In this document: in pieces, positions 1 through 7,134 of the stretch
How positions within the stretch are numbered: the stretch's first letter is position 1
Layout: the number at the start of each line of letters is the position of its first letter
Assembly (NCBI GenBank): GCA_947457285.1
Contig: CANGVZ010000033.1
Coordinates: forward strand, 1 to 11,949
Direction of reading: 5' to 3'
Source: Flavobacteriales bacterium
GTDB taxonomy: Bacteria; Bacteroidota; Bacteroidia; Flavobacteriales_D; Sanyastnellaceae
Length of the DNA: 11,949 nucleotides
Notes under the pieces: model-generated
What the model was told of the DNA's origin: nothing
The model's input: only the letters and a program-made list of their open reading frames with translations
Database searches by the model: none
Translations under genes and position numbers: made by a program

Positions 1-1
1 C

Positions 2-550
2 GACAATATTTTTTACGGAAATGCCTTCGGCAAAGTGCTTCGTCAAAATACAGACATCGATGGCGGGCTTGTGTATGCATATCACGTCAATGACCCGCAC
101 CGCTACGGTGTGGTTGAATTCGACGCAAACTACAAGGCGATTTCCATAGAAGAAAAGCCGAAAGAGCCTAAGTCAAATTATGCCGTTCCAGGCCTCTACT
201 TCTATGACAACGATGTAGTAGAAATTGCGAAAAACCTAAAGCCAAGCCCTCGCGGAGAGTATGAAATTACCGATGTGAATAAAGAATACTTGCGCAGAGG
301 GAAATTAAGTGTTCAAAGAATGGATCGTGGCACGGCGTGGCTCGACACTGGAACCTTTGCCTCACTGATGCAAGCTGGCCAGTACGTACAGGTAATCGAA
401 GAAAGACAGGGACTTAAAATCGGATGTATCGAAGAAATTGCATGGAAGATGGGATACATCGATGACGAACAATTAGAAAAAATATCTGTTCCCCTCATGA
501 ATAGTGGGTATGGAAAATACCTCATGGAGCAATTGAAAGCCGGTAAATAA
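2..550 (+). CDS. rfbA: Glucose-1-phosphate thymidylyltransferase, C-terminal part (5' end outside window)
   Basis: This enzyme joins dTTP and glucose-1-phosphate to give dTDP-glucose and pyrophosphate, the first step of dTDP-rhamnose and related sugar-nucleotide synthesis in the cytoplasm. The open frame runs in from the left edge, so this is the last 182 codons of a protein usually near 290 residues. The first complete codon is the Asp of the DNIFYG motif, which in this family binds the catalytic metal. Further family blocks follow: YHVNDPHRYGVVEFD, the substrate-pocket ISIEEKPKEPKSNYAVPGLYFYD (shown here only by its start and end, ISIEEKP and GLYFYD), SPRGEYEITDVN, and AWLDTGT with the second conserved metal Asp. 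The C-terminal helical region (EEIAWKMGYI) is intact. The GTG at 35 is an internal Val codon, not the start. Only one base separates its stop from the next gene, so the two are probably cotranscribed. Family assignment is firm; rfbA versus rffH cannot be settled without the sugar gene cluster. Confidence 0.93.
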   Translation, partial: DNIFYGNAFGKVLRQNTDIDGGLVYAYHVNDPHRYGVVEFDANYKAISIEEKPKEPKSNYAVPGLYFYDNDVVEIAKNLKPSPRGEYEITDVNKEYLRRGKLSVQRMDRGTAWLDTGTFASLMQAGQYVQVIEERQGLKIGCIEEIAWKMGYIDDEQLEKISVPLMNSGYGKYLMEQLKAGK

Positions 551-551
551 C

Positions 552-1526
552 ATGTTGGACTTACAGCAAATACAAGAACTCGTAAAGAAAAAAATGGACG
601 CCTTTGCAAGGCAAAATAGCAAAGGTTCCATCTATGAGCCCATTCAGTATATTTTGAATTTAGGCGGTAAGCGCTTACGTCCTGCGCTAAGCCTCATGTC
701 ATGCCAACTCTTTAACGACAATCTTGAGGATGCCGTACATCCCGCGCTGGCTGTTGAAGTTTTTCACAACTTCACACTAATGCACGATGACATTATGGAT
801 AATGCGCCGCTGCGCAGAGGAAAGCCAACTGTTCACGCAAAATGGAATTCAAACACTGCCATCCTAAGTGGCGATGCGATGATGATTCAGAGCTATCAAC
901 TTTTGGCAAAAACAAATCCAGAACATTTCGCTCATATTTTTCAGATTTTCAACAAAACAGCTTTGGAGGTATGTGAGGGTCAGCAAATGGATATGGACTT
1001 TGAATCACGCAATGACGTGACCATTGATGAGTATATCGAGATGATTCGACTGAAAACCTCCGTATTGCTTGCAGGCGCCATGCAAATCGGCGCCGCCATT
1101 GGAGGAGCGTCATTACAGGATCAAGAGAAAATCTATCGTTTTGGTGAGTCGACAGGTCTTGCTTTCCAACTATTGGATGATTATTTAGACGTTTTTGGAG
1201 ACGAGGCCAAAGTTGGTAAAGTAAAAGGAGGAGATATCATAGCCGACAAAAAGACTTTTCTGCAAATACTTGCTCTCGAAATCGCTGACGACAGCAGCCG
1301 TGAGGTCTTGAAGTATTGGATGGGTAAAAAACCAAAGGACCCCACCGAAAAAGTAAAAGCCATCACAGCCATCTTCTCCAAACTAAATGTAGAAGAAGCG
1401 TTGTTGGAAAAAGTCCAAACCTACCACCAACAAGCACTATTTGAACTCAAAGGACTTAGCGTCGATCCAAGTCGAACAGAATCATTGATTCAGCTTGCCG
1501 AACAGATGCTCGAAAGACAACATTGA
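552..1526 (+). CDS. Polyprenyl diphosphate synthase, probably short-chain (FPP/GGPP type)
   Basis: This is a trans-isoprenyl diphosphate synthase of 324 residues, a normal length, which condenses isopentenyl diphosphate with an allylic diphosphate in the cytoplasm. All the family motifs are visible: GGKRLRP (about 38-44), the first Asp-rich motif DDIMD (79-83) followed by LRRGKPTVH, GQQMDMDF (143-150), K168-T169, and the second Asp-rich motif DDYLD (209-213). The first motif has no two-residue insert, unlike E. coli IspA. A bulky Phe (F74) sits five residues before it. In characterised type I GGPP synthases an aromatic residue there limits chain length, so I infer an FPP or GGPP product over octaprenyl, but the sequence alone does not prove this. 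The start ATG lies one base after the rfbA stop and no longer in-frame alternative is needed. The product could feed menaquinone or undecaprenyl phosphate synthesis. Confidence 0.92.
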   Translation: MLDLQQIQELVKKKMDAFARQNSKGSIYEPIQYILNLGGKRLRPALSLMSCQLFNDNLEDAVHPALAVEVFHNFTLMHDDIMDNAPLRRGKPTVHAKWNSNTAILSGDAMMIQSYQLLAKTNPEHFAHIFQIFNKTALEVCEGQQMDMDFESRNDVTIDEYIEMIRLKTSVLLAGAMQIGAAIGGASLQDQEKIYRFGESTGLAFQLLDDYLDVFGDEAKVGKVKGGDIIADKKTFLQILALEIADDSSREVLKYWMGKKPKDPTEKVKAITAIFSKLNVEEALLEKVQTYHQQALFELKGLSVDPSRTESLIQLAEQMLERQH

Positions 1527-1885
1527 TATTGGAAGAAAGCATTACACTATTTGATCAAAATCTGCCTGGCATCAGCCATACAGAACTCTACGAGCTCACT
1601 TTTCTTCAAATTCAAAAAGATTTTATTCCCTATGTCCAAATTGAGCGTCCTATCGAACCGCTCGACGGTCAAATTCTCTACCTTTTAGTAAAAAATACAA
1701 TAACTCATGTCGTAAGCACGCAGCCTCAATCGCTGGCGCCCATACTCTATCGCATCGACCTGAGTGAAAAAGATATTCGTCGCGATCAGCGAAACATTTC
1801 TCCCAGTGAAATGGTATCATTTATTAGTCAAAAAATCTTAAGAAAGGAGGCTCAGAAAGTTTGGCTGAGGAAAAGCCTTTCATAA
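1523..1885 (+). CDS. Hypothetical protein, unknown function, TTG start
   Basis: This is a 120-codon open frame that I do not recognise. It is probably a real gene because it fills the space between two firm genes on the same strand, overlaps the prenyl synthase stop by four bases (TTGA), and encodes a sequence with a plausible mix of hydrophobic and charged residues. The only in-frame ATG is near the C-terminus, so initiation must use TTG at 1523 or TTG at 1529; I cannot decide between them. The predicted protein is soluble, with no signal peptide or membrane segment and no Cys. It looks alpha/beta, with a hydrophobic strand (QILYLLVKN), a central ILYRIDLSEKDIRRD segment, and a very basic C-terminus (KILRKEAQKVWLRKSLS). 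No catalytic or metal motif is evident. Cotranscription with the prenyl synthase is likely. A noncoding or decayed frame is possible but less likely. Confidence 0.65.
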   Translation: MILEESITLFDQNLPGISHTELYELTFLQIQKDFIPYVQIERPIEPLDGQILYLLVKNTITHVVSTQPQSLAPILYRIDLSEKDIRRDQRNISPSEMVSFISQKILRKEAQKVWLRKSLS

Positions 1886-1899
1886 AAGTACTTGTTGAC

Positions 1900-1907
1900 T
1901 AACTTTG
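1900..1907 (+). promoter_or_regulatory. Possible Bacteroidota -7 element upstream of sucA
   Basis: The octamer TAACTTTG matches the Bacteroidota -7 consensus TAnnTTTG and lies 24 bases before the preferred sucA ATG, which would give a short leader of roughly 15-20 bases. The gap between the unknown gene and sucA is only 46 bases. No good -33 TTTG or TTG is visible at the expected 17-23 base spacing (the nearest is TTTC at 1878-1881), so this is a half-match and could be chance. Confidence 0.3.
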
Positions 1908-1931
1908 TCACCCCAACTACAAAAAAACAAT

Positions 1932-4676
1932 ATGGATTCCTTGACATATTTGAGCAACACCGACACCAACGCCATCGAACATTTGTACTCGCAGTACAAG
2001 CAGAATCCCGAAAGCGTGGATATCTCATGGAGAAGATTTTTCGAAGGATTTGACTTCCAAAGAAGTGAATATCCGGTTATGCCAGGTGGCGATGCGCTTT
2101 CTGGTGCGGGTGCAGAAATGCTTCAAAAGGAATTCAAGGTGATCAATTTGATCAATGGTTACCGTCAACGCGGACACTTGTTTACGAGAACTAATCCCGT
2201 TCGCGAACGTCGCAAATATTCGCCAACGCTTGATATTGAGAACTTCGGTTTGACTCAAGCAGACTTGGAGACAGTTTTTCATGCAGGCACAGAAGTCGGT
2301 TTGGGCGATGCCAAATTGAAAGATATCGTTGCGCATCTTCAAAACTCATATTGCCAAAGTATTGGTGTGGAATACCAGTACATCCGTGATCCAGAGCGTG
2401 TCTCTTGGCTCAGAGAGCGCATTGAAGCGGTGAAGAAACCTGAATTTAATGCCGAACAGAAGAAGAACATTTTCGAAATGTCTTCTCGCGCGTCGATATT
2501 CGAACAATATATCCATAAGAAGTTTGTCGGTCAAAAGCGCTTCTCCGTTGAAGGCTGCGAGGCTCTCATTCCTGCTATGGATTATGTTGTGAAAAAGAGC
2601 GCAGGTCTTGGTGTAAAAGAGTTTGTGATTGGAATGGCGCACAGAGGCCGTCTCAATACACTCACCAATATTCTCGGTAAACCCTTCGAACAACTCTTCA
2701 TGGAATTCGATGGTGTGAACTATGATGATGAAAATTTCGACGGTGACGTAAAGTATCACCTCGGATACAGCCGCGACATTCAGGTAGAAGGGAAAAATGT
2801 TCACGTGACCTTATGCCCCAACCCATCTCACTTAGAGGCAGTAAACCCTGTGGTGGAGGGACTCTCACGAGCTAAAATCGATCATTATCTTCACGATAGA
2901 AAAGCCATTGTTCCCATTCTGGTTCATGGCGACGCAGCGATAGCTGGCCAAGGCATCGTATATGAAGTAGTGCAAATGGCCGGATTGGATGGATACAACG
3001 CTGGTGGAACGATTCATATCGTCACCAACAACCAAGTTGGATTTACCACCAACTACCTTGATGGAAGAACATCAATCTACTGCACAGACGTTGCTAAGAC
3101 CACCCTCTGCCCCATTTTCCACGTAAATGCCGATGATATTGAAGCTGTGATTCGCGTTATGGATATTGCCATCGAATACAGACAGCGTTATCAGATGGAC
3201 GTATTCATTGACCTTCTTGGCTATCGTAAGTACGGTCACAACGAAGGTGATGAACCTAAGTTCACACAGCCATCGCTTTACAATTTGATTTCAAAGCACC
3301 CAAATCTTCGTGAGATATACATGCAAAAGCTTATCAATGAAGGAACCATTGATTCAGCCTATGCAGAAAAAGTGAAGTCTGATTTCGAAAAGGAGCTCGA
3401 CGCAGCTTATGATAAGTCTCGAAAGGCTGGAAATGCAGATGTAAAACACTTCCTTGAGGAAACTTGGAAGGACATTCGCAAAGCAACAGATAAAGATTTC
3501 GAGCAATCACCAGATACTGGATTTGATAAAAAGAAATTGATAGAGCTCGCCAAGAAGCTCAACTCATTGCCAGAGGGCGAGAAGATTTTTAGAAAAACTC
3601 TAAAAGTATTTGAAGACCGCCTCGCTGCGCTCGAAAGTGATACACTCGACTGGGCAATGGGGGAATTGTTGGCTTATGCGACGCTTCTCACAGAAGGTCA
3701 CCCCGTGCGCATTAGTGGACAAGACGTGGAACGTGGTACTTTCTCTCACCGACACGCGGTAGTGAAGACTGATGAAGATGCAGAAAAAGAATTCATTCCC
3801 CTCAATAGTCTTTCAGATAAACAAGCCAAACTCAGCGTATTCAATAGTTTGTTGAGCGAATATGGTGTGTTAGGCTTCGATTATGGATATGCCTTCGGAA
3901 CACCGCACGGACTTACGATTTGGGAAGCGCAGTTTGGTGATTTCAACAACGGAGCACAAATCATTATTGACCAATTCTTGAGCGCTGCCGAAGACAAATG
4001 GGGCACCATGAATGGCCTCACAATGTTCTTACCCCACGGCTATGAAGGTCAGGGATCTGAGCACAGCTCGGGCAGATTGGAGCGCTTCCTTCAGCTTTGC
4101 GCCGAAAACAATATGCAGATTTGTAATGTAACAAGTCCTGCGAATTTCTTCCACTTGCTCCGCCGTCAGGTAAAGAGCGCTTACCGTAAGCCTTTGGTGG
4201 TATTTACGCCAAAGAAACTCCTTCGTTATCCGAAGGCTGTGAGTTCTATCAACGATATGGCCAAAGGAAGATTTACTGAAGTAGTGGATGATCCGACAAT
4301 CAACAAGAAAGAAGTAGACACCATTGCATTCTGCAGCGGTAAAGTGTATTACGATATTTTAGAGCAAAAAGAAAAGCAAGGCATCGGTGAGAATATCGCT
4401 TTGGTGCGTTTGGAGCAGTTGTATCCCCTGCCTGTCAAGCAAATTGAGGCCGTTTTGAAGGGCTACAATAAAAACTGCAAACTCCTTTGGGTTCAAGAGG
4501 AACCTGAAAACATGGGAGCATGGACTTATATCATGCGAATGATGCGATCATACAATTTGGATGTGATCAGTCCGGCAGCGAGTGCATCGCCGGCGGCCGG
4601 TTCACCCAAGGTACATGAGAGAAGACACTTGGACATGATACAGCGTTTGTTGAATCATTCGAAAGTGGGAGCCTAA
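1932..4676 (+). CDS. sucA: 2-oxoglutarate dehydrogenase E1 component
   Basis: This is the thiamine-diphosphate-dependent decarboxylase of the 2-oxoglutarate dehydrogenase complex. It decarboxylates 2-oxoglutarate and passes the succinyl group to the lipoyl arm of E2 (TCA cycle, cytoplasm). With the ATG at 1932 it has 914 residues, the usual size. The N-terminal E2-binding/dimer segment LYSQYKQNPESVDISWRRFF is present. Then come AHRGRLN (about 236-242), YHLG (275-278), NPSHLEAVNPVVEG, the ThDP/Mg loop HGDAAIAGQG (332-341) with NNQVGFTT (366-373), GYRKYGHNEGDE (about 431-441), GQDVERGTFSHRH (about 596-608), EAQFGDFNNGAQ, and LPHGYEGQGSEHSSGRLERF (about 700-719). The C-terminus WVQEEPENMGAW is also typical. 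I chose ATG 1932 over the in-frame TTG at 1905 because the family normally begins at MDxxxYLxN and an A-rich leader (about 1919-1931) directly precedes it. The E2 gene follows after a 108-base gap; no E3 gene is in the window. Confidence 0.97.
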   Translation: MDSLTYLSNTDTNAIEHLYSQYKQNPESVDISWRRFFEGFDFQRSEYPVMPGGDALSGAGAEMLQKEFKVINLINGYRQRGHLFTRTNPVRERRKYSPTLDIENFGLTQADLETVFHAGTEVGLGDAKLKDIVAHLQNSYCQSIGVEYQYIRDPERVSWLRERIEAVKKPEFNAEQKKNIFEMSSRASIFEQYIHKKFVGQKRFSVEGCEALIPAMDYVVKKSAGLGVKEFVIGMAHRGRLNTLTNILGKPFEQLFMEFDGVNYDDENFDGDVKYHLGYSRDIQVEGKNVHVTLCPNPSHLEAVNPVVEGLSRAKIDHYLHDRKAIVPILVHGDAAIAGQGIVYEVVQMAGLDGYNAGGTIHIVTNNQVGFTTNYLDGRTSIYCTDVAKTTLCPIFHVNADDIEAVIRVMDIAIEYRQRYQMDVFIDLLGYRKYGHNEGDEPKFTQPSLYNLISKHPNLREIYMQKLINEGTIDSAYAEKVKSDFEKELDAAYDKSRKAGNADVKHFLEETWKDIRKATDKDFEQSPDTGFDKKKLIELAKKLNSLPEGEKIFRKTLKVFEDRLAALESDTLDWAMGELLAYATLLTEGHPVRISGQDVERGTFSHRHAVVKTDEDAEKEFIPLNSLSDKQAKLSVFNSLLSEYGVLGFDYGYAFGTPHGLTIWEAQFGDFNNGAQIIIDQFLSAAEDKWGTMNGLTMFLPHGYEGQGSEHSSGRLERFLQLCAENNMQICNVTSPANFFHLLRRQVKSAYRKPLVVFTPKKLLRYPKAVSSINDMAKGRFTEVVDDPTINKKEVDTIAFCSGKVYYDILEQKEKQGIGENIALVRLEQLYPLPVKQIEAVLKGYNKNCKLLWVQEEPENMGAWTYIMRMMRSYNLDVISPAASASPAAGSPKVHERRHLDMIQRLLNHSKVGA

Positions 4677-4733
4677 GGATACCTACAATGAGTTGTTTAA
4701 GAAAAACGATAAATAGCAAAACAATAATGCGGA

Positions 4734-4754
4734 CTGCATCGATTTTCGATGCAG
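4734..4754 (+). terminator. Perfect 9-bp hairpin between sucA and sucB (attenuator or weak terminator)
   Basis: Arms CTGCATCGA (4734-4742) and TCGATGCAG (4746-4754) are exact reverse complements around a TTT loop. The downstream sequence ATTTGCGCG has only three T residues, so it is a poor intrinsic terminator. The hairpin lies 58 bases after the sucA stop and 30 bases before the sucB ATG, inside the 108-base gap 4677-4784. It could partly terminate, stabilise the 3' end of sucA mRNA, be a processing site, or be a protein-binding palindrome; the sequence does not choose among these. Confidence 0.45.
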
Positions 4755-4784
4755 ATTTGCGCGTCAAATAAAACGGAGTGTTAC

Positions 4785-6047
4785 ATGCCAAAAATTGATA
4801 TGAAAGTGCCCAGTCCGGGCGAGTCGATCAGCGAAGTACAAATCGCGACATGGCTGGTAAAAGATGGTGACTATGTGACCACAGGACAAACGATAGCTGA
4901 AGTAGATTCAGACAAGGCTACCCTCGAATTGCCTGCAGAGGCTTCGGGCACCATCACACTCAAGGCAGCAGCAGGCGACACCGTTGCGGTAGGCCAAGTA
5001 GTTTGTATCATTGATACGGATGCTGCGGCACCTGCAAATGCAGCGCCAGCGGCAGCTCCAAAAGCTGAAGCCGCGCCAGTGGCGGCAGCAGCAGAAAAAC
5101 CGGCTGCAAAACCTGCGGCAGCAAGCGCTCCCACAGAACCAAGCCCATATCCTGCTGGACATCCTAGTCCGGCGGCGGCCAAAATCATGAGCGAAAATGG
5201 CATTCAGCCTTCTCAAATTGCTGGTTCAGGTCCTGCAGGCCGAATCACCAAAGGCGATGTGATAGCTGCCATGGCAAAAGGATTTGATACCAACGCCATT
5301 CCTCAATGGGGCGGTTCACGCGATATACGAAGTGAAAAGATGACCATGCTCAGAAAGAAAGTTGCTGAGCGCTTGGTATCTGTTAAAAATACTACCGCAA
5401 TGTTGACCACCTTCAATGAGGTCAACATGAAGCCAATCATGGACTTGAGAGCAAAGTACAAGGATGTTTTCAAAGAAAAACATCAAGTGGGCTTAGGCTT
5501 TATGTCCTTCTTTACTAAAGCCGTATGCGAAGCATTGCATCAATTCCCAGCAGTAAATGCGCGTATCGAAGGCAATGAGATTGTATTCCACGACTATTGC
5601 GACATCGGAGTGGCTGTATCAACTCCAAAAGGATTGATGGTGCCAGTGATGCGCAACGCGGAAACGATGACTTTGGCTCAAATTGAAAAGAACATTGGTG
5701 ACCTTGCAAAAAAGGCGCGCGATGGAAAAATCACAGTAGACGATATGCAGGGCGGAACATTCACCATCACCAACGGTGGTGTATTTGGTTCTATGCTCTC
5801 TACACCAATCATCAATCCTCCGCAAAGTGCGATCCTCGGGATGCACAACATTGTGGAAAGACCAGTGGCTGAAAATGGCCAAGTAGTAATTAGACCAATT
5901 ATGTACGTAGCGTTAAGCTATGACCATAGAATTATAGACGGACGTGAAAGTGTTAGCTTCCTTGTGAAAGTGAAGGACATGCTCGAGCATCCTGAGAGAC
6001 TTCTTTTCGGCGGTAAAACGGCGGAAGAGGTGCTTTTGGGCCTTTAA
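4785..6047 (+). CDS. sucB: 2-oxoglutarate dehydrogenase E2, dihydrolipoyllysine succinyltransferase
   Basis: This E2 core transfers the succinyl group from lipoamide to CoA and forms the scaffold of the 2-oxoglutarate dehydrogenase complex. It has 420 residues with the standard three-part layout. An N-terminal lipoyl domain (about 1-78) carries the lipoylated Lys at K44 in VDSDKATLELP. An Ala/Pro-rich flexible linker follows (about 79-125). Then a peripheral subunit-binding domain (about 127-160, PSPAAAKIM to GRITKGDVI) docks E1/E3. The C-terminal acyltransferase domain (about 185-420) has the active-site HRIIDGRE, with H381 and D385. The single lipoyl domain and the DSDKA signature favour succinyl- over acetyltransferase, as does the neighbouring sucA. 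I chose ATG 4785 because the family starts MPKIDMKVPSPGES and a GGAG (4775-4778) is well placed. The upstream ATG at 4749 falls inside a hairpin arm and adds a non-family extension. Confidence 0.96.
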   Translation: MPKIDMKVPSPGESISEVQIATWLVKDGDYVTTGQTIAEVDSDKATLELPAEASGTITLKAAAGDTVAVGQVVCIIDTDAAAPANAAPAAAPKAEAAPVAAAAEKPAAKPAAASAPTEPSPYPAGHPSPAAAKIMSENGIQPSQIAGSGPAGRITKGDVIAAMAKGFDTNAIPQWGGSRDIRSEKMTMLRKKVAERLVSVKNTTAMLTTFNEVNMKPIMDLRAKYKDVFKEKHQVGLGFMSFFTKAVCEALHQFPAVNARIEGNEIVFHDYCDIGVAVSTPKGLMVPVMRNAETMTLAQIEKNIGDLAKKARDGKITVDDMQGGTFTITNGGVFGSMLSTPIINPPQSAILGMHNIVERPVAENGQVVIRPIMYVALSYDHRIIDGRESVSFLVKVKDMLEHPERLLFGGKTAEEVLLGL

Positions 6048-6133
6048 TACGCGATTTTGCGAATTAAAATTCCTCGTGAAAGCGAGAGGCTTCTATTTTT
6101 ACGCCGACAAACGCCTTAAAAGAATTAAACCTG
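6048..6133. other. Intergenic gap between sucB and nuoA, no clear promoter
   Basis: These 86 bases separate the 2-oxoglutarate dehydrogenase genes from the nuo run and are the natural place for a terminator or nuo promoter. A weak stem CTCG (6073-6076) with CGAG (6083-6086) around TGAAAG is followed nine bases later by a run of five T (6096-6100). That is below what I would call a terminator. No TAnnTTTG element is visible. Read-through from sucAB into nuo is therefore possible. Confidence 0.3.
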
Positions 6134-6511
6134 ATGGAAGCACAAACTTCTCACTTGTGGGACTATGTCCCCGTTTTAGTCATGGCCTTCGTGGCTCTCG
6201 GCTTTGTAGTAACCACCATGTTTTTGTCGCATTGGCTTGGTCCAAAGCGCAAAACAAAGGTGAAACAAGAAGCCTTCGAATGCGGTATAGAATCCGTGGG
6301 TAATGCACGCAGCCCATTTTCAATCAAATATTTCCTGGTGGCTATCCTCTTCGTTCTTTTCGACGTGGAGGTAATTTTCATGTATCCATGGGCGGTCAAC
6401 TTTAGAGAGTTGGGCGTCTTCGGGCTATTGGAGATGTTTGCATTCATGGGATTGATGATCGTGGGACTAATTTACATCATCCGCCGCGGTGCATTGAACT
6501 GGGAAAAGTAA
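6134..6511 (+). CDS. nuoA: NADH-quinone oxidoreductase subunit A
   Basis: This is a small membrane subunit of complex I next to the quinone-binding site; it has no cofactor. The 125 residues show three hydrophobic helices at about 11-34, 66-87 and 95-116. The long loop between helices 1 and 2 carries the family motif ECGIESVGNARSPFSIKYF with the conserved Cys at 50, and helix 2 carries FDVEVIF (76-82) with acidic D77 and E79, which are conserved in the family and tied to proton transfer. It is the first gene of the nuo run; 86 bases separate it from sucB. That gap (6048-6133) holds no gene, and I see no clear TAnnTTTG promoter in it. The start ATG has an A-rich stretch (AAAAGAATTAAA) just upstream. 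An overlapping frame from 6076 is a shadow. Confidence 0.95.
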   Translation: MEAQTSHLWDYVPVLVMAFVALGFVVTTMFLSHWLGPKRKTKVKQEAFECGIESVGNARSPFSIKYFLVAILFVLFDVEVIFMYPWAVNFRELGVFGLLEMFAFMGLMIVGLIYIIRRGALNWEK

Positions 6512-6570
6512 GCGAACAAACAAAGTTGTTTATCAGTTGACTAAGAGATAAAGATTCAAAAAGACAACAC

Positions 6571-7122
6571 ATGGAAAGAAATATTGATATCCATCCAAAG
6601 TATCAGCCCGAAGGGCTTGAGGGACAAGGATTCTTCGCGACAAGCCTGGATAAGGCGGTGGGATTGGCTCGCGCCAATTCTCTTTGGCCTCTTCCATTCG
6701 CAACCTCATGTTGTGGTATTGAGTTCATGGCCACCATGGCATCTCACTACGACTTGGCGCGTTTCGGTTCAGAGCGCTTGAGTTTTTCGCCTCGCCAGGC
6801 CGACTTACTTATGGTAATGGGTACAATAAGTAAGAAAATGGGGCCGATTCTCCGTCAGGTGTACGAGCAGATGGCGGAACCAAAATGGGTTTTGTGTATG
6901 GGTGCATGTGCCTCAAGCGGCGGTATTTTCGATACCTACAGCGTGCTTCAAGGCATCGACCGCATCATCCCTGTAGATGTCTATATTCCTGGTTGCCCTC
7001 CAAGACCAGAGCAAGTGCTCGACGGAATCTTGAAAATTCAAGAACTCGCTAAGAGCGAAAGCACGCGTCGTCGTGATACCCCAGAATACAAAGAAATGCT
7101 TGCCAGCTATGGCATGGAATAA
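6571..7122 (+). CDS. nuoB: NADH-quinone oxidoreductase subunit B (cluster N2)
   Basis: NuoB holds the terminal iron-sulfur cluster N2, which hands electrons to quinone at the NuoB/NuoD interface on the cytoplasmic side of the membrane. The protein has 183 residues. The four N2 ligands are visible: the adjacent pair C47-C48 in ATSCCGIEF, C113 in MGACASSGG, and C142 in PGCPPRPEQ; their spacings match those of E. coli NuoB. The block SHYDLARFGSERLSFSPRQ is also intact. The ATG at 6571 is preceded by an A-rich leader (CAAAAAGACAACAC). The 59-base gap after nuoA is larger than most others in this operon and carries the 9-mer GTTGACTAA that also occurs upstream of sucA. The next gene starts 12 bases after the stop. 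Confidence 0.96.
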   Translation: MERNIDIHPKYQPEGLEGQGFFATSLDKAVGLARANSLWPLPFATSCCGIEFMATMASHYDLARFGSERLSFSPRQADLLMVMGTISKKMGPILRQVYEQMAEPKWVLCMGACASSGGIFDTYSVLQGIDRIIPVDVYIPGCPPRPEQVLDGILKIQELAKSESTRRRDTPEYKEMLASYGME

Positions 7123-7134
7123 TTGAAGCACAGC

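Noticed and set aside
1905..1931. Upstream TTG start that would lengthen SucA by nine residues
   Set aside because: The added residues (SPQLQKNN region) have no family support. ATG 1932 gives the usual N-terminus and has an A-rich leader.
4749..4784. Upstream ATG that would lengthen SucB by twelve residues
   Set aside because: It falls within the 3' arm of the hairpin, and the extension is unlike any lipoyl-domain N-terminus. ATG 4785 matches the family start.
4871..5216. Two long overlapping antisense frames (about 110 and 102 codons) opposite the sucB linker
   Set aside because: They arise from the GC-rich Ala/Pro codons of the E2 linker. Their products are low-complexity Ala/Gly or Cys/Arg-rich strings opposite a firm gene.
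6076..6303. 75-codon frame overlapping the start of nuoA
   Set aside because: It lies out of frame over nuoA, and its product has no recognisable character. nuoA is certain.
6518..6531. Small inverted repeat AAACAA / TTGTTT in the nuoA-nuoB gap
   Set aside because: The stem is A/T-rich with only a two-base gap and no T-tract. It is too weak to call.
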